Assembly: GCF_023544665.1 (NCBI RefSeq)
Contig: NZ_JAMJFL010000001.1
Coordinates: 496,001-560,000 of the forward strand
Source of the DNA: Streptomyces sp. YS415
Lineage (GTDB): Bacteria > Actinomycetota > Actinomycetes > Streptomycetales > Streptomycetaceae
Direction: 5' to 3'
DNA length: 64,000 nt
A program made the position numbers and the translations under genes. Below, one piece after another: positions 32,602 through 40,918 of the stretch (the stretch's first letter is position 1; the number at the start of each line of letters is the position of its first letter). The notes under the pieces are model-generated. The model made no database searches. It was not told the DNA's origin and was given only the letters and a program-made list of their open reading frames with translations.

Positions 32602-33333
32602 CTACGAGCGCGGCGCGAAGTCGCCCGCCACGGAGAACTCTTCGTCTCCCGCGCGGGCCGTCGCCGAGTAGCCGTCGTCCTTGGCGTCCCGGCCGCCGCG
32701 CGCATGGTCGTACTGTCCCGCGAACACCCACTCGCCCGGCGGGACGGTACGGCCGTCCCTGAGCCGCCAGGTGTAGACGAGGAAGCCGTCCCGCTCGGCG
32801 ACCGTCAGCGCGAAGTCGTCCTCGGGCAGGGACCGCCAGGCACCGGTGGAGGTGACCCCGCCGGTCTGCGCGACCGTCAACTCGACTTCGAGGGCGGTGA
32901 GGTGGCGGCCGGTCTTCAAGGTCACATTGCTCTGTGCCCAGAACTCGTTGCTGTGCGGGTCGACCGAGCCGTCCGACCAGAACGGCCCGTCCTCCTCCGA
33001 CGGCGTGGACGCGGGGGCGGACGTCGGACTGGACGTAGGAGTGGACGGGGGCGTGGGTGAAGTGGCCACCGTCCGCTGCGCGGTGTCCTCCTTCACGGCC
33101 GACGCCACCGCCCAACCGCCGGCGGCCAGCACCCCCGCGACCGCGGCCGTGGCACCGGCCACCCGCAGCCAGCCGAACACCGGCGGCCGGGCCGCCCGGC
33201 GCTCGGGACGGGCTTCCTCGGCCATGCCCCGTTCGATCCGGGCGAGGATGCGCTCGCGGTCCGGCTCGTGCGCCCCGGCCGCCTCCTGCAGCCGGGCGCG
33301 CAGCTCGTCGTGCACGTCCCGCCGCATCGTCAT
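32602..33333 (-). CDS. Membrane protein coupled to an ECF sigma factor, likely anti-sigma
   Basis: 243 aa, ATG overlapping the sigma stop (ATGA). The N-terminal about 55 residues are cytoplasmic and charged, followed by one membrane helix (about 55-80, LRVAGATAAVAGVLAAGGWAVASAV). A Thr/Ser/Pro-rich spacer and a beta-rich extracytoplasmic domain (about 115-243) follow. The arrangement fits a transmembrane anti-sigma factor, but I do not see the classical ZAS H-x3-C-x2-C zinc motif, so it would belong to another anti-sigma class. Translational coupling makes a role in controlling the adjacent sigma factor likely. Confidence 0.75.
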   Translation of the reverse strand: MTMRRDVHDELRARLQEAAGAHEPDRERILARIERGMAEEARPERRAARPPVFGWLRVAGATAAVAGVLAAGGWAVASAVKEDTAQRTVATSPTPPSTPTSSPTSAPASTPSEEDGPFWSDGSVDPHSNEFWAQSNVTLKTGRHLTALEVELTVAQTGGVTSTGAWRSLPEDDFALTVAERDGFLVYTWRLRDGRTVPPGEWVFAGQYDHARGGRDAKDDGYSATARAGDEEFSVAGDFAPRS

Positions 33334-33893
33334 CGGTCCCTTCCCGCCGCGTCACCGGTACGCGCCATCGCCGCATGCATCCGCGGTGCCGCCCGGGGGC
33401 CGAGCAGTCGCTGGAGTTCCGCCATCCCCTTGGAGGTCTGGCTCTTCACCGTACCCACCGAGACACCGAGGGCCAGCGCGGTGTCCTTCTCCGAGAGGTC
33501 GAAGGCGTGCCGGAGCACCACACAGGCGCGTTTGCGGAACGGCAGTCTGCGCAGCGCCTCCTGCACATCGACCACGCCGGCCACGTCGGGGTTCTCGGTC
33601 CGCTCCTCGCGCTGCGACCAGAACAGCGCGATCCGGCGCCGCTCGCGCACCGCGCTGCGGATCCGGGTCCGGGCCAGGTTGGTGACCACGCCCCGGGCGT
33701 AGGCGACGGGGTGGTCGGCGGCGCGGACCCGGTCCCAGCGGTGCCACAGCGCCAGCAACGCGTCCGCCGCGAGATCGTCGGCGGCGTCCGCCTCGCCCGT
33801 CAGCAGATGGGCCAGGCGCGACAGTTCGGCGTAGTGGCGCTCGAAGAAGGCGTGGAACTCCACGGAGGCGGCGTCGTCGACGACCGTGCCCAC
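33330..33893 (-). CDS. ECF sigma factor of the SigE-like group
   Basis: 187 aa. The GTG at 33893 has AGGAGG about 8 bases upstream; a longer frame to 34052 has no ribosome site. Region 2 spans about residues 10-75 (EFHAFFERHYAELSRLAHLL, DDLAADALLALWHRWDRV). Region 4 spans about 115-170 (LPFRKRACVVLRHAFDLSEKDTALALGVSVGTVKSQTSKGMAEL). This is the SigE-like SARP-type ECF group common in Streptomyces. It directs polymerase to stress or cell-envelope genes. It is coupled to a putative anti-sigma gene and divergent from an NCS2 permease. Confidence 0.92.
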   Translation of the reverse strand: MGTVVDDAASVEFHAFFERHYAELSRLAHLLTGEADAADDLAADALLALWHRWDRVRAADHPVAYARGVVTNLARTRIRSAVRERRRIALFWSQREERTENPDVAGVVDVQEALRRLPFRKRACVVLRHAFDLSEKDTALALGVSVGTVKSQTSKGMAELQRLLGPRAAPRMHAAMARTGDAAGRDR

Positions 33894-34075
33894 CGCTACC
33901 CCTCCTGCCTCCGAGTGCGCTCCCACGTTCGTACGGAGCTTCGAACACTGTATGGCCTGCCGCACATGAGCAGGGCTGATTCCGTAACACGGGGAAAACC
34001 TGTGGCGGGTGCAACACGGGAACAATCCAGCCAGCATCCGCCCACCGATCATTCAGGTACCGAGGAGCCGCTGTC

Positions 34076-35527
34076 ATGTCCGAGACCCACCAGGCCGTCG
34101 AGCGGCCGGAGGGCACGCCTCCCGCCCCGAGCGGCGTCGACCGCTTCTTCAAGATCTCCGAACGAGGATCCACGGTCGGCCGTGAGATACGCGGCGGCTT
34201 CGCCACGTTCTTCACCATGGCCTACATCCTTGTCCTGAATCCGATCATCCTCGGCAGCGCCAAGGACAAGTTCGGCGAGACCCTCGACCCGGTCCAGCTC
34301 ACCACCGCCACCGCCCTGGTGGCCGCCGTCATGACGGTCATCATGGGCGTCGGCGGCAACCTCCCCCTGGCGCTCGCCGCGGGCCTCGGCCTGAACGCCG
34401 TCGTCGCCTTCCAGATCGCCCCGTTGATGAGCTGGGACGACGCGATGGGCCTCGTCGTCCTGGAGGGCCTGCTGATCTGCGTCCTGGTGGTCACCGGGCT
34501 GCGCGAGGCCGTCATGCACGCCATTCCGCAACCCCTCAAGCAGGCGATCAGCGTCGGCATCGGCCTGTTCATCGCCTTCATCGGCTTCGTCGACGCCGGG
34601 TTCGTCAGCCGGATCCCGGACGCGGCGAACACCACGGTTCCGGTGCAGCTCGGGGGCACCGGCAACCTCACCGGCTGGCCCATCCTCGTCTTCTGCCTCG
34701 GCGTGCTGCTGACGGTCGGGCTGCTCGCCCGCAAGGTCAAGGGCGCGATCCTGATCAGCATCGTGGTCATGACGCTCGTCGCGCTCGTCATCAACTCCCT
34801 GGCCGACGTCAAGAGCTGGGGCCTGACCACGCCCGAGTGGCCCGAAAAGCTCGTCGACGCCCCCGACTTCGGGCTGCTCGGACAGTTCAGCCTCTTCGGC
34901 GCGTTCGGCGAGACCACCGTCATCACCGTCGTACTGCTCGTCTTCACGCTGGTGCTGTCCGACTTCTTCGACACCATGGGCACGGTCGTCGGCATCAGCG
35001 CCGAGGCGAACCTGCTGGACGAGGAGGGCAAGGTCCCGGACCTCGGCCGGGTCCTGCTCATCGACGGCGCGGCGGCGGTCGCGGGCGGCGCGGCGTCCTC
35101 GTCCTCCGCGACCTCCTACATCGAGTCGGCGGCCGGCGTCGGCGAGGGCGCGCGCACGGGCTTCTCGAACCTCGTCACCGGCGGCCTCTTCGCCCTCGCC
35201 CTCTTCCTGACCCCGCTGCTCACCATCGTCCCGCTCCAGGCCGCGGCGCCCGCCCTGGTCGCGGTCGGGTTCCTGATGATGACGCAGGTCAAGCACATCG
35301 ACTGGGACAAGTACGAGATCGCCATTCCGGCCTTCCTGACCATCGCGGTGATGCCGTTCACCTACTCCATCACCAACGGCATCGGGGCCGGCTTCATCGC
35401 CTACGTCGTCATCAAGGCGGTGCTGGGCAGGGCGAAGGAGGTCCACTGGCTGCTGTGGGGCACCTCGGCGCTGTTCCTCGTCTACTTCGCCATCGACCCC
35501 ATCGAGCAGATCCTCGGCGTCAAGTAG
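34076..35527 (+). CDS. NCS2-family purine/pyrimidine permease (AzgA-like)
   Basis: 483 aa with about 12-14 membrane helices. It opens DRFFKISERGSTVGREIRGGFATFFTMAYILVLNP, the signature of the AzgA (guanine/hypoxanthine) branch of NCS2 rather than the uracil-UraA branch. SSSSATSYIESAAGVGEGARTGF in the middle is the conserved substrate-site block. It imports nucleobases by proton symport. The gene is divergent from the sigma operon and convergent with the penicillin-binding protein gene, whose stop is only 10 bases away. Confidence 0.93.
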   Translation: MSETHQAVERPEGTPPAPSGVDRFFKISERGSTVGREIRGGFATFFTMAYILVLNPIILGSAKDKFGETLDPVQLTTATALVAAVMTVIMGVGGNLPLALAAGLGLNAVVAFQIAPLMSWDDAMGLVVLEGLLICVLVVTGLREAVMHAIPQPLKQAISVGIGLFIAFIGFVDAGFVSRIPDAANTTVPVQLGGTGNLTGWPILVFCLGVLLTVGLLARKVKGAILISIVVMTLVALVINSLADVKSWGLTTPEWPEKLVDAPDFGLLGQFSLFGAFGETTVITVVLLVFTLVLSDFFDTMGTVVGISAEANLLDEEGKVPDLGRVLLIDGAAAVAGGAASSSSATSYIESAAGVGEGARTGFSNLVTGGLFALALFLTPLLTIVPLQAAAPALVAVGFLMMTQVKHIDWDKYEIAIPAFLTIAVMPFTYSITNGIGAGFIAYVVIKAVLGRAKEVHWLLWGTSALFLVYFAIDPIEQILGVK

Positions 35528-35537
35528 CGGGCCCGCC

Positions 35538-36989
35538 TCAGTCCTCCAGCGCCGCCTGCATCATCGCCTTCGCCACCGGCGCCGCCAGCCCGTTGCCACT
35601 GACCTCGGAGCGGGCGGCGTCGGACTGCTCCACCAGCACCGCCACGGCGACCTGCCGGTCACCGTCGGTCGCGTACGAGGTGAACCAGGCGTACGGGATC
35701 TCGCTGTTGTTCTCGCCATGCTGGGCCGTACCCGTCTTGCCGCCCACCGTCGCGCCGGAGATCTGCGCGTTGCTGCCCGTGCCCTCGGAGACCACCGTCT
35801 CCATCGCCGACCGCAACTGCTCGGCAGTCGAGGCGCTCACGATCTCCTCGCTGTCCGGGTCGGAGCCGTAGTCCTGCAGAACGTCCCCGCCGCCGTCGGT
35901 CACCTGGGACACCATGTGCGGCGAGACCAGCTTGCCGCCGTTGGCGATGGCCGCCGACACCATGGCGATCTGCAGCGGCGTGGCCGTGACGTCGAACTGG
36001 CCGATACCCGTCAGCGCGGTCTGCGCCTCGTCCATGCCGGAGGGGTACACGCTGGCGTACGCCCGCACCGGCACGTCCTGCTCGGCGTCGTTGAAGCCGA
36101 ACTTCTCGGCCATCGCCCGGACCTTGTCCTGGCCCAGGTCGTGGGCCATGTTCGCGAAGACGTTGTTGCAGGAGTACTGCAGCGCCACCCGGATCGTGGC
36201 GTTCTCGCAGGGCGCCGACTTGTTCTCGTTCTCCAGCACGGTGACCGTGCCGGGCAGCGTGTACGGGTCCGGGCTGTCCGTCCTCTCGTCGACCGAGGAG
36301 TACAGCCCGTCCTCCAGCGCGGCCGCCGCCACGACCAGCTTGAACGTCGAACCCGGCGCCACCGGCCGGCGCAGCGCGCGGTTGGTCAGCGGCTTGTCGG
36401 CGTCCTCGGTGAGCTTCTTCCAGGCCGCCCCGGCGGTGTTGGCGTCCGTCAGCGACGAGGGGTCGTACGACGGGGTCGACGCGACCGCCAGGATCCGGCC
36501 GGTGGCCGGGTCGAGCGCGACCGCCGCGCCCTTCTTGTCGCCGAGCGCGTCGTACGCCGCCCGCTGCACCTCGGGGTCGATCGTGGTGATCAGGTTGCCG
36601 GGCTCGGCCCGCTTGTCGGTGACCGTGTCCAGCACGGTCCGCAGCCGGCTGTCCGTGCCGTTGAGGACGTCCTGGTAGATGCCCTCCAGCTGGGTCGGCG
36701 CATACGCCTGCGAGGCATAGCCCGTCACCGCGGCGTACAGCTCGCCGTCGGTGTACGTGCGTCTGTACGCGAGGTCGCTGCCCTTCGCCCGCTCGGAGCC
36801 GGTGATCGCCTCCCCGGCCACGATGATGTTCCCGAGCGGGGCCGCGTACGTCTCGATCGCGTTCCGCCGGTTGTCCGTGTCGTCCGCGAGTGCCTGGCCC
36901 TCGTAGAACTGCACCCAGGTGGCCCTGGCCAGCAGAGCCAGCACCATGAGCAGTGTGAAGACCGATGCGCGCCTGATCGTCTTGTTCAT
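35538..36989 (-). CDS. Class B penicillin-binding protein (transpeptidase)
   Basis: 483 aa. There is one N-terminal membrane anchor (residues 8-24). The dimerisation domain follows, then the transpeptidase domain with S214-TFK, S273-CN and K418-TG intact. No transglycosylase domain. It resembles PbpA-type enzymes that cross-link peptidoglycan in sporulation or septum formation. The gene stands alone between the NCS2 gene and a two-component regulator gene. Confidence 0.93.
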   Translation of the reverse strand: MNKTIRRASVFTLLMVLALLARATWVQFYEGQALADDTDNRRNAIETYAAPLGNIIVAGEAITGSERAKGSDLAYRRTYTDGELYAAVTGYASQAYAPTQLEGIYQDVLNGTDSRLRTVLDTVTDKRAEPGNLITTIDPEVQRAAYDALGDKKGAAVALDPATGRILAVASTPSYDPSSLTDANTAGAAWKKLTEDADKPLTNRALRRPVAPGSTFKLVVAAAALEDGLYSSVDERTDSPDPYTLPGTVTVLENENKSAPCENATIRVALQYSCNNVFANMAHDLGQDKVRAMAEKFGFNDAEQDVPVRAYASVYPSGMDEAQTALTGIGQFDVTATPLQIAMVSAAIANGGKLVSPHMVSQVTDGGGDVLQDYGSDPDSEEIVSASTAEQLRSAMETVVSEGTGSNAQISGATVGGKTGTAQHGENNSEIPYAWFTSYATDGDRQVAVAVLVEQSDAARSEVSGNGLAAPVAKAMMQAALED

Positions 36990-37044
36990 TGCAACGGTAG
37001 GGACGAGCGAAGCGGGACGGATCGTTCCCGGGCGGTGGCTTTTC

Positions 37045-37695
37045 TCATCGGGGATTCATGAAGCCGGCCTCGTACGCCGCGATCACCGCCTGGGTGCGGT
37101 CCCGGGTGCCGGTCTTCGCCAGGACGGCCGCCACATGCGACTTCACGGTGGCCGGACCGACCGCCATGCGCTCGGCGATCTCCGCGTTGGTCAGGCCGCC
37201 CGCCATCAGCCGCAGCACCTCGCTCTCCCGGCCGGTGAGCCGCGCCACCCACGGCGGCGGCGCCGGGTACGCGCGCGCGTGCTCGGCCGCGAGGGTGCGC
37301 AGGGCCGCCGGGAACAGCAGGGTGTCGCTGCGCGCGACCAGCCGTACCGTCTGCACCAGCGCGTCGGCGTCGGACCGCTTGAGCAGGAACCCGGCGGCTC
37401 CGGCGCGCAGGGCGTCGTAGACGTAGGAGTCGTTCTCGAAGGTGGTGACCACGACGATCCTGGGCGGCTCGGCGAGCGTGGCGAGGATCTGCTCGGTGGC
37501 GCGGATGCCGTCCAGTTCCGGCATCCGGACGTCCATCAGCACGACGTCCGGGGTCCGCTCCCGGACCACGGACACCGCCTCGGCGCCGGTCGCCGCCTCG
37601 CCGACGACCTCCATGTCCGGCTCGGCGGAGAGGATGGCGCGCAGGGCGGTGCGGACCATGAGTTCGTCGTCGGCGAGGACGACACGGATCGTCAT
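37045..37695 (-). CDS. NarL/LuxR-type response regulator
   Basis: 216 aa. The ATG at 37695 overlaps the kinase stop (ATGA). Receiver domain (about 1-120) with phosphorylated D55 in VVLMDVRMPELDG, acidic pocket at D9/D10 and K near 105 (FLLKRSDAD). The C-terminal LuxR helix-turn-helix (about 145-216) has LTGRESEVLRLMAGGLTNAEIAERMAVGPATVKSHVAAVLAK. It is paired with the upstream sensor kinase. The target genes are not known; the membrane protein at 38942 may be one or may be part of the sensing. Confidence 0.95.
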   Translation of the reverse strand: MTIRVVLADDELMVRTALRAILSAEPDMEVVGEAATGAEAVSVVRERTPDVVLMDVRMPELDGIRATEQILATLAEPPRIVVVTTFENDSYVYDALRAGAAGFLLKRSDADALVQTVRLVARSDTLLFPAALRTLAAEHARAYPAPPPWVARLTGRESEVLRLMAGGLTNAEIAERMAVGPATVKSHVAAVLAKTGTRDRTQAVIAAYEAGFMNPR

Positions 37696-38945
37696 GCGGG
37701 TCCTTTCAGGGGCAGTCCTACGTGCAGTCGCCACACCCCGTGCACGGCGCCCGCCTCCGCCGTCCCGCCGAGCAGCCGGGCCCGGTCGGCGATGCCGCGC
37801 AGACCGTGCCCGCCGCCGGGACGGCAGGCGGGGGCAGGAGCGGACGGGACGGGATTCTCCACGGTGATCTCCAGGTGCCCGCCGGTCACCGCGATCCGCA
37901 GCAGCACGGGCCTGCCCGCGTGCTTGAGGGCGTTGCTCAGTCCCTCCTGCACGATGCGGTAGGCCTCGCGGGACAGGACGGGCGGCAGGCGTTCGGGGTC
38001 GGCGTCGATCGTCGCGGTCACCCGCAGCCCGCCCGCCCTCGTGCGGTGCAGCAGTCCGTCCAGGTCGGCGGCGAGGGTCGGCGCGGGTGCCGTACCGGGC
38101 GCGTCGCCTTCGCGCAGCACCCCGAGGACGGCGTCGAGTTCACCCACCGTGCGCCGGGTGGTCTCCTCGATCGCGGCCAGCGCCGTACGGACGAACTCCG
38201 GGTCGCGGTCGAGCAGTCGGCGGGCCGCGCTCGCCTGGAGGGTCACCGCGCTCAGGGCGTGACCGACGGAATCGTGCAGCTCGCGGGCGAGCCGGTTGCG
38301 TACGGCGAGATCGGCGGCGCGCGCCTCGGCCGCCGCGAGCCGGTCCTCGGGCGTGGGCCCGAGCAGCGCCGGAGCCCACCGGGCGAGCAGGGCGCCCGCG
38401 ACGGCCGCGCAGGCGGCGAGCGCGAGCAGACAGGCGGCGCCCGCGACCGGCATCAGCGCCAGCACCCAGCCCCGGTCCAGGGCCTCGGGCAGTCCGAGCA
38501 GATCGTCCCGGAACACGGCGACGGCCGGCAGGGCGATGAGCATGGCGGCGAACGGCGGCAGCGCCAGCGACATCCCCGAGATGATCCCGCCGAGGCCGAG
38601 GTGCAGCGTGAACCAGGCCGCCGTGCGCCCCTTGGCGGCCCGGCCGTGCGCGGGGGAGGAGGAGAGCCGGTCCGCGCCGACCCCGCACAGCGAGCGCACC
38701 GCGCCCGCCTCCAGCGAACGGGTCAGCGGGAACAGCGCCGCGGTGAGCGCGGCCAGCGGCAGCGCGACCGCGAACGACAGGAGCTGCGCGAGGAGATCGG
38801 CGAAGACGTAACGGGCGTGCACGGCCGGTCCGACGATCAGCTGGCCGACGAAGACGTACGGCATGGCGAGCGCGCCGCCGAGGATCAGATGGATCCACCG
38901 CCGGCGCGTCCGCCGCCCGAGCAGGAACCGGGCGAGCTCCCTCAC
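37692..38945 (-). CDS. Sensor histidine kinase (HisKA_3 type)
   Basis: 417 aa. The GTG at 38945 overlaps the stop of the upstream membrane-protein gene; a longer frame into that gene is a shadow. About five to six hydrophobic segments cover residues 18-190, with no large extracellular domain. The phospho-acceptor is H224 in LARELHDSVGHALSAVTLQA. The ATPase domain has EGLSNALKHAG (N box) and GGGHGLRGIADRARLLGG (G box). It phosphorylates the response regulator encoded by the overlapping next gene. The signal is probably sensed in or at the membrane. Confidence 0.94.
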   Translation of the reverse strand: MRELARFLLGRRTRRRWIHLILGGALAMPYVFVGQLIVGPAVHARYVFADLLAQLLSFAVALPLAALTAALFPLTRSLEAGAVRSLCGVGADRLSSSPAHGRAAKGRTAAWFTLHLGLGGIISGMSLALPPFAAMLIALPAVAVFRDDLLGLPEALDRGWVLALMPVAGAACLLALAACAAVAGALLARWAPALLGPTPEDRLAAAEARAADLAVRNRLARELHDSVGHALSAVTLQASAARRLLDRDPEFVRTALAAIEETTRRTVGELDAVLGVLREGDAPGTAPAPTLAADLDGLLHRTRAGGLRVTATIDADPERLPPVLSREAYRIVQEGLSNALKHAGRPVLLRIAVTGGHLEITVENPVPSAPAPACRPGGGHGLRGIADRARLLGGTAEAGAVHGVWRLHVGLPLKGPA

Positions 38946-39925
38946 GTGCGGCGCCGGGGGAGGACGGCGGACCGCTGCGCGAGGAAGTGGGCGCCCACGG
39001 CGGCCACCAGGATGCCGGTGAGCATCCGGCCGGCGTGGGCGAGGTGCATCCACCCGGTCGCGGTCCCGGGATCGACCAGGGAGGCGAGGCTGAGCCATGC
39101 TCCCCAGCAGGCCGCGACGCCGGACCCGACCCAGGCCAGGGCGAGCGGGACGCGCACGGGCAGCACCGGGACGCGCCGGAAGGCGAGCGCCAGGGCGCCG
39201 CCCACGGCCGCGAGGAGGAAGAGGGCGTCCAGTGCCTGAAGGACATGGACGTCGGTGGTGCGGGCGTCGTTCAGTCCGGCGGTGACCCCGCCCGCCCACA
39301 GCAGGTGCAGGGTGAGCGGGCCCAGGGCGACCACGGCGGCCGTCACCGCGCCGACGCGCTGGACCGTGCTCCCGGAGGCGCGGGGCAGCTCCCACACCCG
39401 GCCCCGCCACAGGTGGCCCCAGCGGTCACGGGCGTACAGCGCGAACAGGGTGCCGAGCGCCAGCCCCTGCACGATGAAACCGCCGTACACCACCCCGAAC
39501 ACCCAGTCGTGGAGGAAGGGTTCGCCCCCGGTGTCGCCCGCGGAGTTCACGGTGCCGCCGAACAGCCTCACCAGGAGCTGCAGCGGGAACCCGGTCATGA
39601 TCGGCGCGAGCAGCCCCGTGGCGACCCACACGGGCACCGCCAGCAGCCAGGCCGGTACCCGGAGCCCCCAGGGCCGGGTCAGCACCAGCGCGAGCACGAT
39701 GACACAGGCGTCCATCAGCAGCGTGACGCCGTTGGCGACGGCCACCGCGGCCCGGTGCTCCAGCAGGGAGCTGCCCGCGGGGACCCCGATCTCGCTCCCG
39801 GCGAGCCAGGCGACCTTCAGCCCGAGGTAGGGCAGACAGGACACGATCGCGACCGCGCGCAGCAGCGCACGCCGGCCGGAGGGACCGAGGGCACCGGAGG
39901 GTTGGGCAAGCAGTGACTGCGTCAT
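38942..39925 (-). CDS. Integral membrane protein coupled to a two-component system
   Basis: 327 aa, ATG start, with about eight hydrophobic helices (for example LMDACVIVLALVLTRPWGL and WVFGVVYGGFIVQGLALGTLFAL). I do not recognise a family. Its stop overlaps the kinase start (GTGA), so it is made with the kinase in equal terms. A role as a co-sensor, stabiliser or transporter linked to the signal is possible but not shown. Confidence 0.8.
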   Translation of the reverse strand: MTQSLLAQPSGALGPSGRRALLRAVAIVSCLPYLGLKVAWLAGSEIGVPAGSSLLEHRAAVAVANGVTLLMDACVIVLALVLTRPWGLRVPAWLLAVPVWVATGLLAPIMTGFPLQLLVRLFGGTVNSAGDTGGEPFLHDWVFGVVYGGFIVQGLALGTLFALYARDRWGHLWRGRVWELPRASGSTVQRVGAVTAAVVALGPLTLHLLWAGGVTAGLNDARTTDVHVLQALDALFLLAAVGGALALAFRRVPVLPVRVPLALAWVGSGVAACWGAWLSLASLVDPGTATGWMHLAHAGRMLTGILVAAVGAHFLAQRSAVLPRRRT

Positions 39926-40011
39926 GCGTACACGCTCTCGCGGGAACGGCCCCCGGCACGTCCTGCCCGGCGATGATCCCGCTCCGCCTGACGGGGGAGA
40001 AGGGACTCGGC

Positions 40012-40785
40012 CTAGAGTCGGCGGGTGGCCAGGGTCAGCCGGTCGCGGGCGTCGAACAGGGCGTCCTTCACCATCTGTTCATGGGCCGGGGTCAGCCGGG
40101 CCACCGGGACCGAGCAGCTGATCGCGTCGCGGGCCGGGGTGCGGTAGGGGATCGCCACGCCGAAGCAGCGCAGGCCCAGCGTGTTCTCCTCGCGGTCCAC
40201 GGCGAAGCCCTGCTCGCGGACCTGGTGGAGCTCCTCGATGAGCCGCTCGCGGTCCGTGATCGTGTTCTCGGTCAGCGCCGGCAGCGTCTCGGGGAGCATC
40301 TTGCGGACCTGCTCGTCGGTGTAGGTGCTGAGCAGCGCCTTGCCGAGGGAGGTCGAGTGGGCGGGCAACCGGCGGCCCACGCGGGTGAAGGGCCGCAGGT
40401 AGTGCTGGGACTGGCGGGTGGCCAGGTAGACCACGTTCGTGCCGTCCAGGCGCGCCAGGTGGATGGTCTCGGTGGTGTCGTCCGACAGCCGGTCCAGCGT
40501 CGGACGCGCCGCCGCGACCACCTCGTCGCCGTCGATGTACGACGTGCCGACCAGCAGCGCCCGCACCCCGATGCCGTACCGCGTGCCGGTCGCGTCGGTC
40601 TCCACCCAGCCCAGTTCCACCAGGGTCCGCAGCAGCATGTACAGGCTGGACTTGGGGTAGCCGACCGCCTCCTGGACCGCCGCGAGGGAGTGCATACCGG
40701 GGCGTCCGGCGAAGTACTCGAGCAGTTCAACCGTCCGTACGGCGGACTTGACCTGCGACCCGCCCCCCGTCTCGCCAGCCGACAT
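40012..40785 (-). CDS. IclR-family transcriptional regulator
   Basis: 257 aa. The ATG at 40785 was chosen because the helix-turn-helix (about residues 14-65, VKSAVRTVELLEYFAGRPGMHSL, GYPKSSLYMLLRTLVELGWVE) follows at the usual distance; a start at 40839 would add 18 residues without a ribosome site. The C-terminal effector domain (about 80-250) has HLARLDGTNVVYLATRQS and AHSTSLGKALLS. IclR proteins respond to small carboxylates. It is divergent from the ketoglutarate semialdehyde dehydrogenase gene and likely controls it through the palindrome at 40850-40865. Confidence 0.93.
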   Translation of the reverse strand: MSAGETGGGSQVKSAVRTVELLEYFAGRPGMHSLAAVQEAVGYPKSSLYMLLRTLVELGWVETDATGTRYGIGVRALLVGTSYIDGDEVVAAARPTLDRLSDDTTETIHLARLDGTNVVYLATRQSQHYLRPFTRVGRRLPAHSTSLGKALLSTYTDEQVRKMLPETLPALTENTITDRERLIEELHQVREQGFAVDREENTLGLRCFGVAIPYRTPARDAISCSVPVARLTPAHEQMVKDALFDARDRLTLATRRL

Positions 40786-40831
40786 CGCCCTTGACCCCTT
40801 CGTTCGGCGGGAAATAGTCTCGCACAGCATA

Positions 40832-40861
40832 TTCACCATGCGGGACAGCGTTCAGTATATC
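40832..40861 (+). promoter_or_regulatory. Promoter of the semialdehyde dehydrogenase gene
   Basis: TTCACC at 40832-40837 and TATATC at 40856-40861 are spaced by 18 bases. The -10 lies inside the palindrome at 40850-40865, so a bound repressor would block it. Confidence 0.55.
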
Positions 40862-40865
40862 GAAC
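40850..40865. promoter_or_regulatory. Candidate IclR operator
   Basis: GTTCAGTATATCGAAC is an imperfect 16-base palindrome with GTTC and GAAC arms and a TATA-type centre. It lies between the divergent IclR and dehydrogenase genes, covering the predicted -10 of the latter. Confidence 0.55.
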
Positions 40866-40918
40866 AACCCTGGTGAATGACCCCGTACTGCGGCAATACA
40901 TGTGTGGAGGGACTCGCG

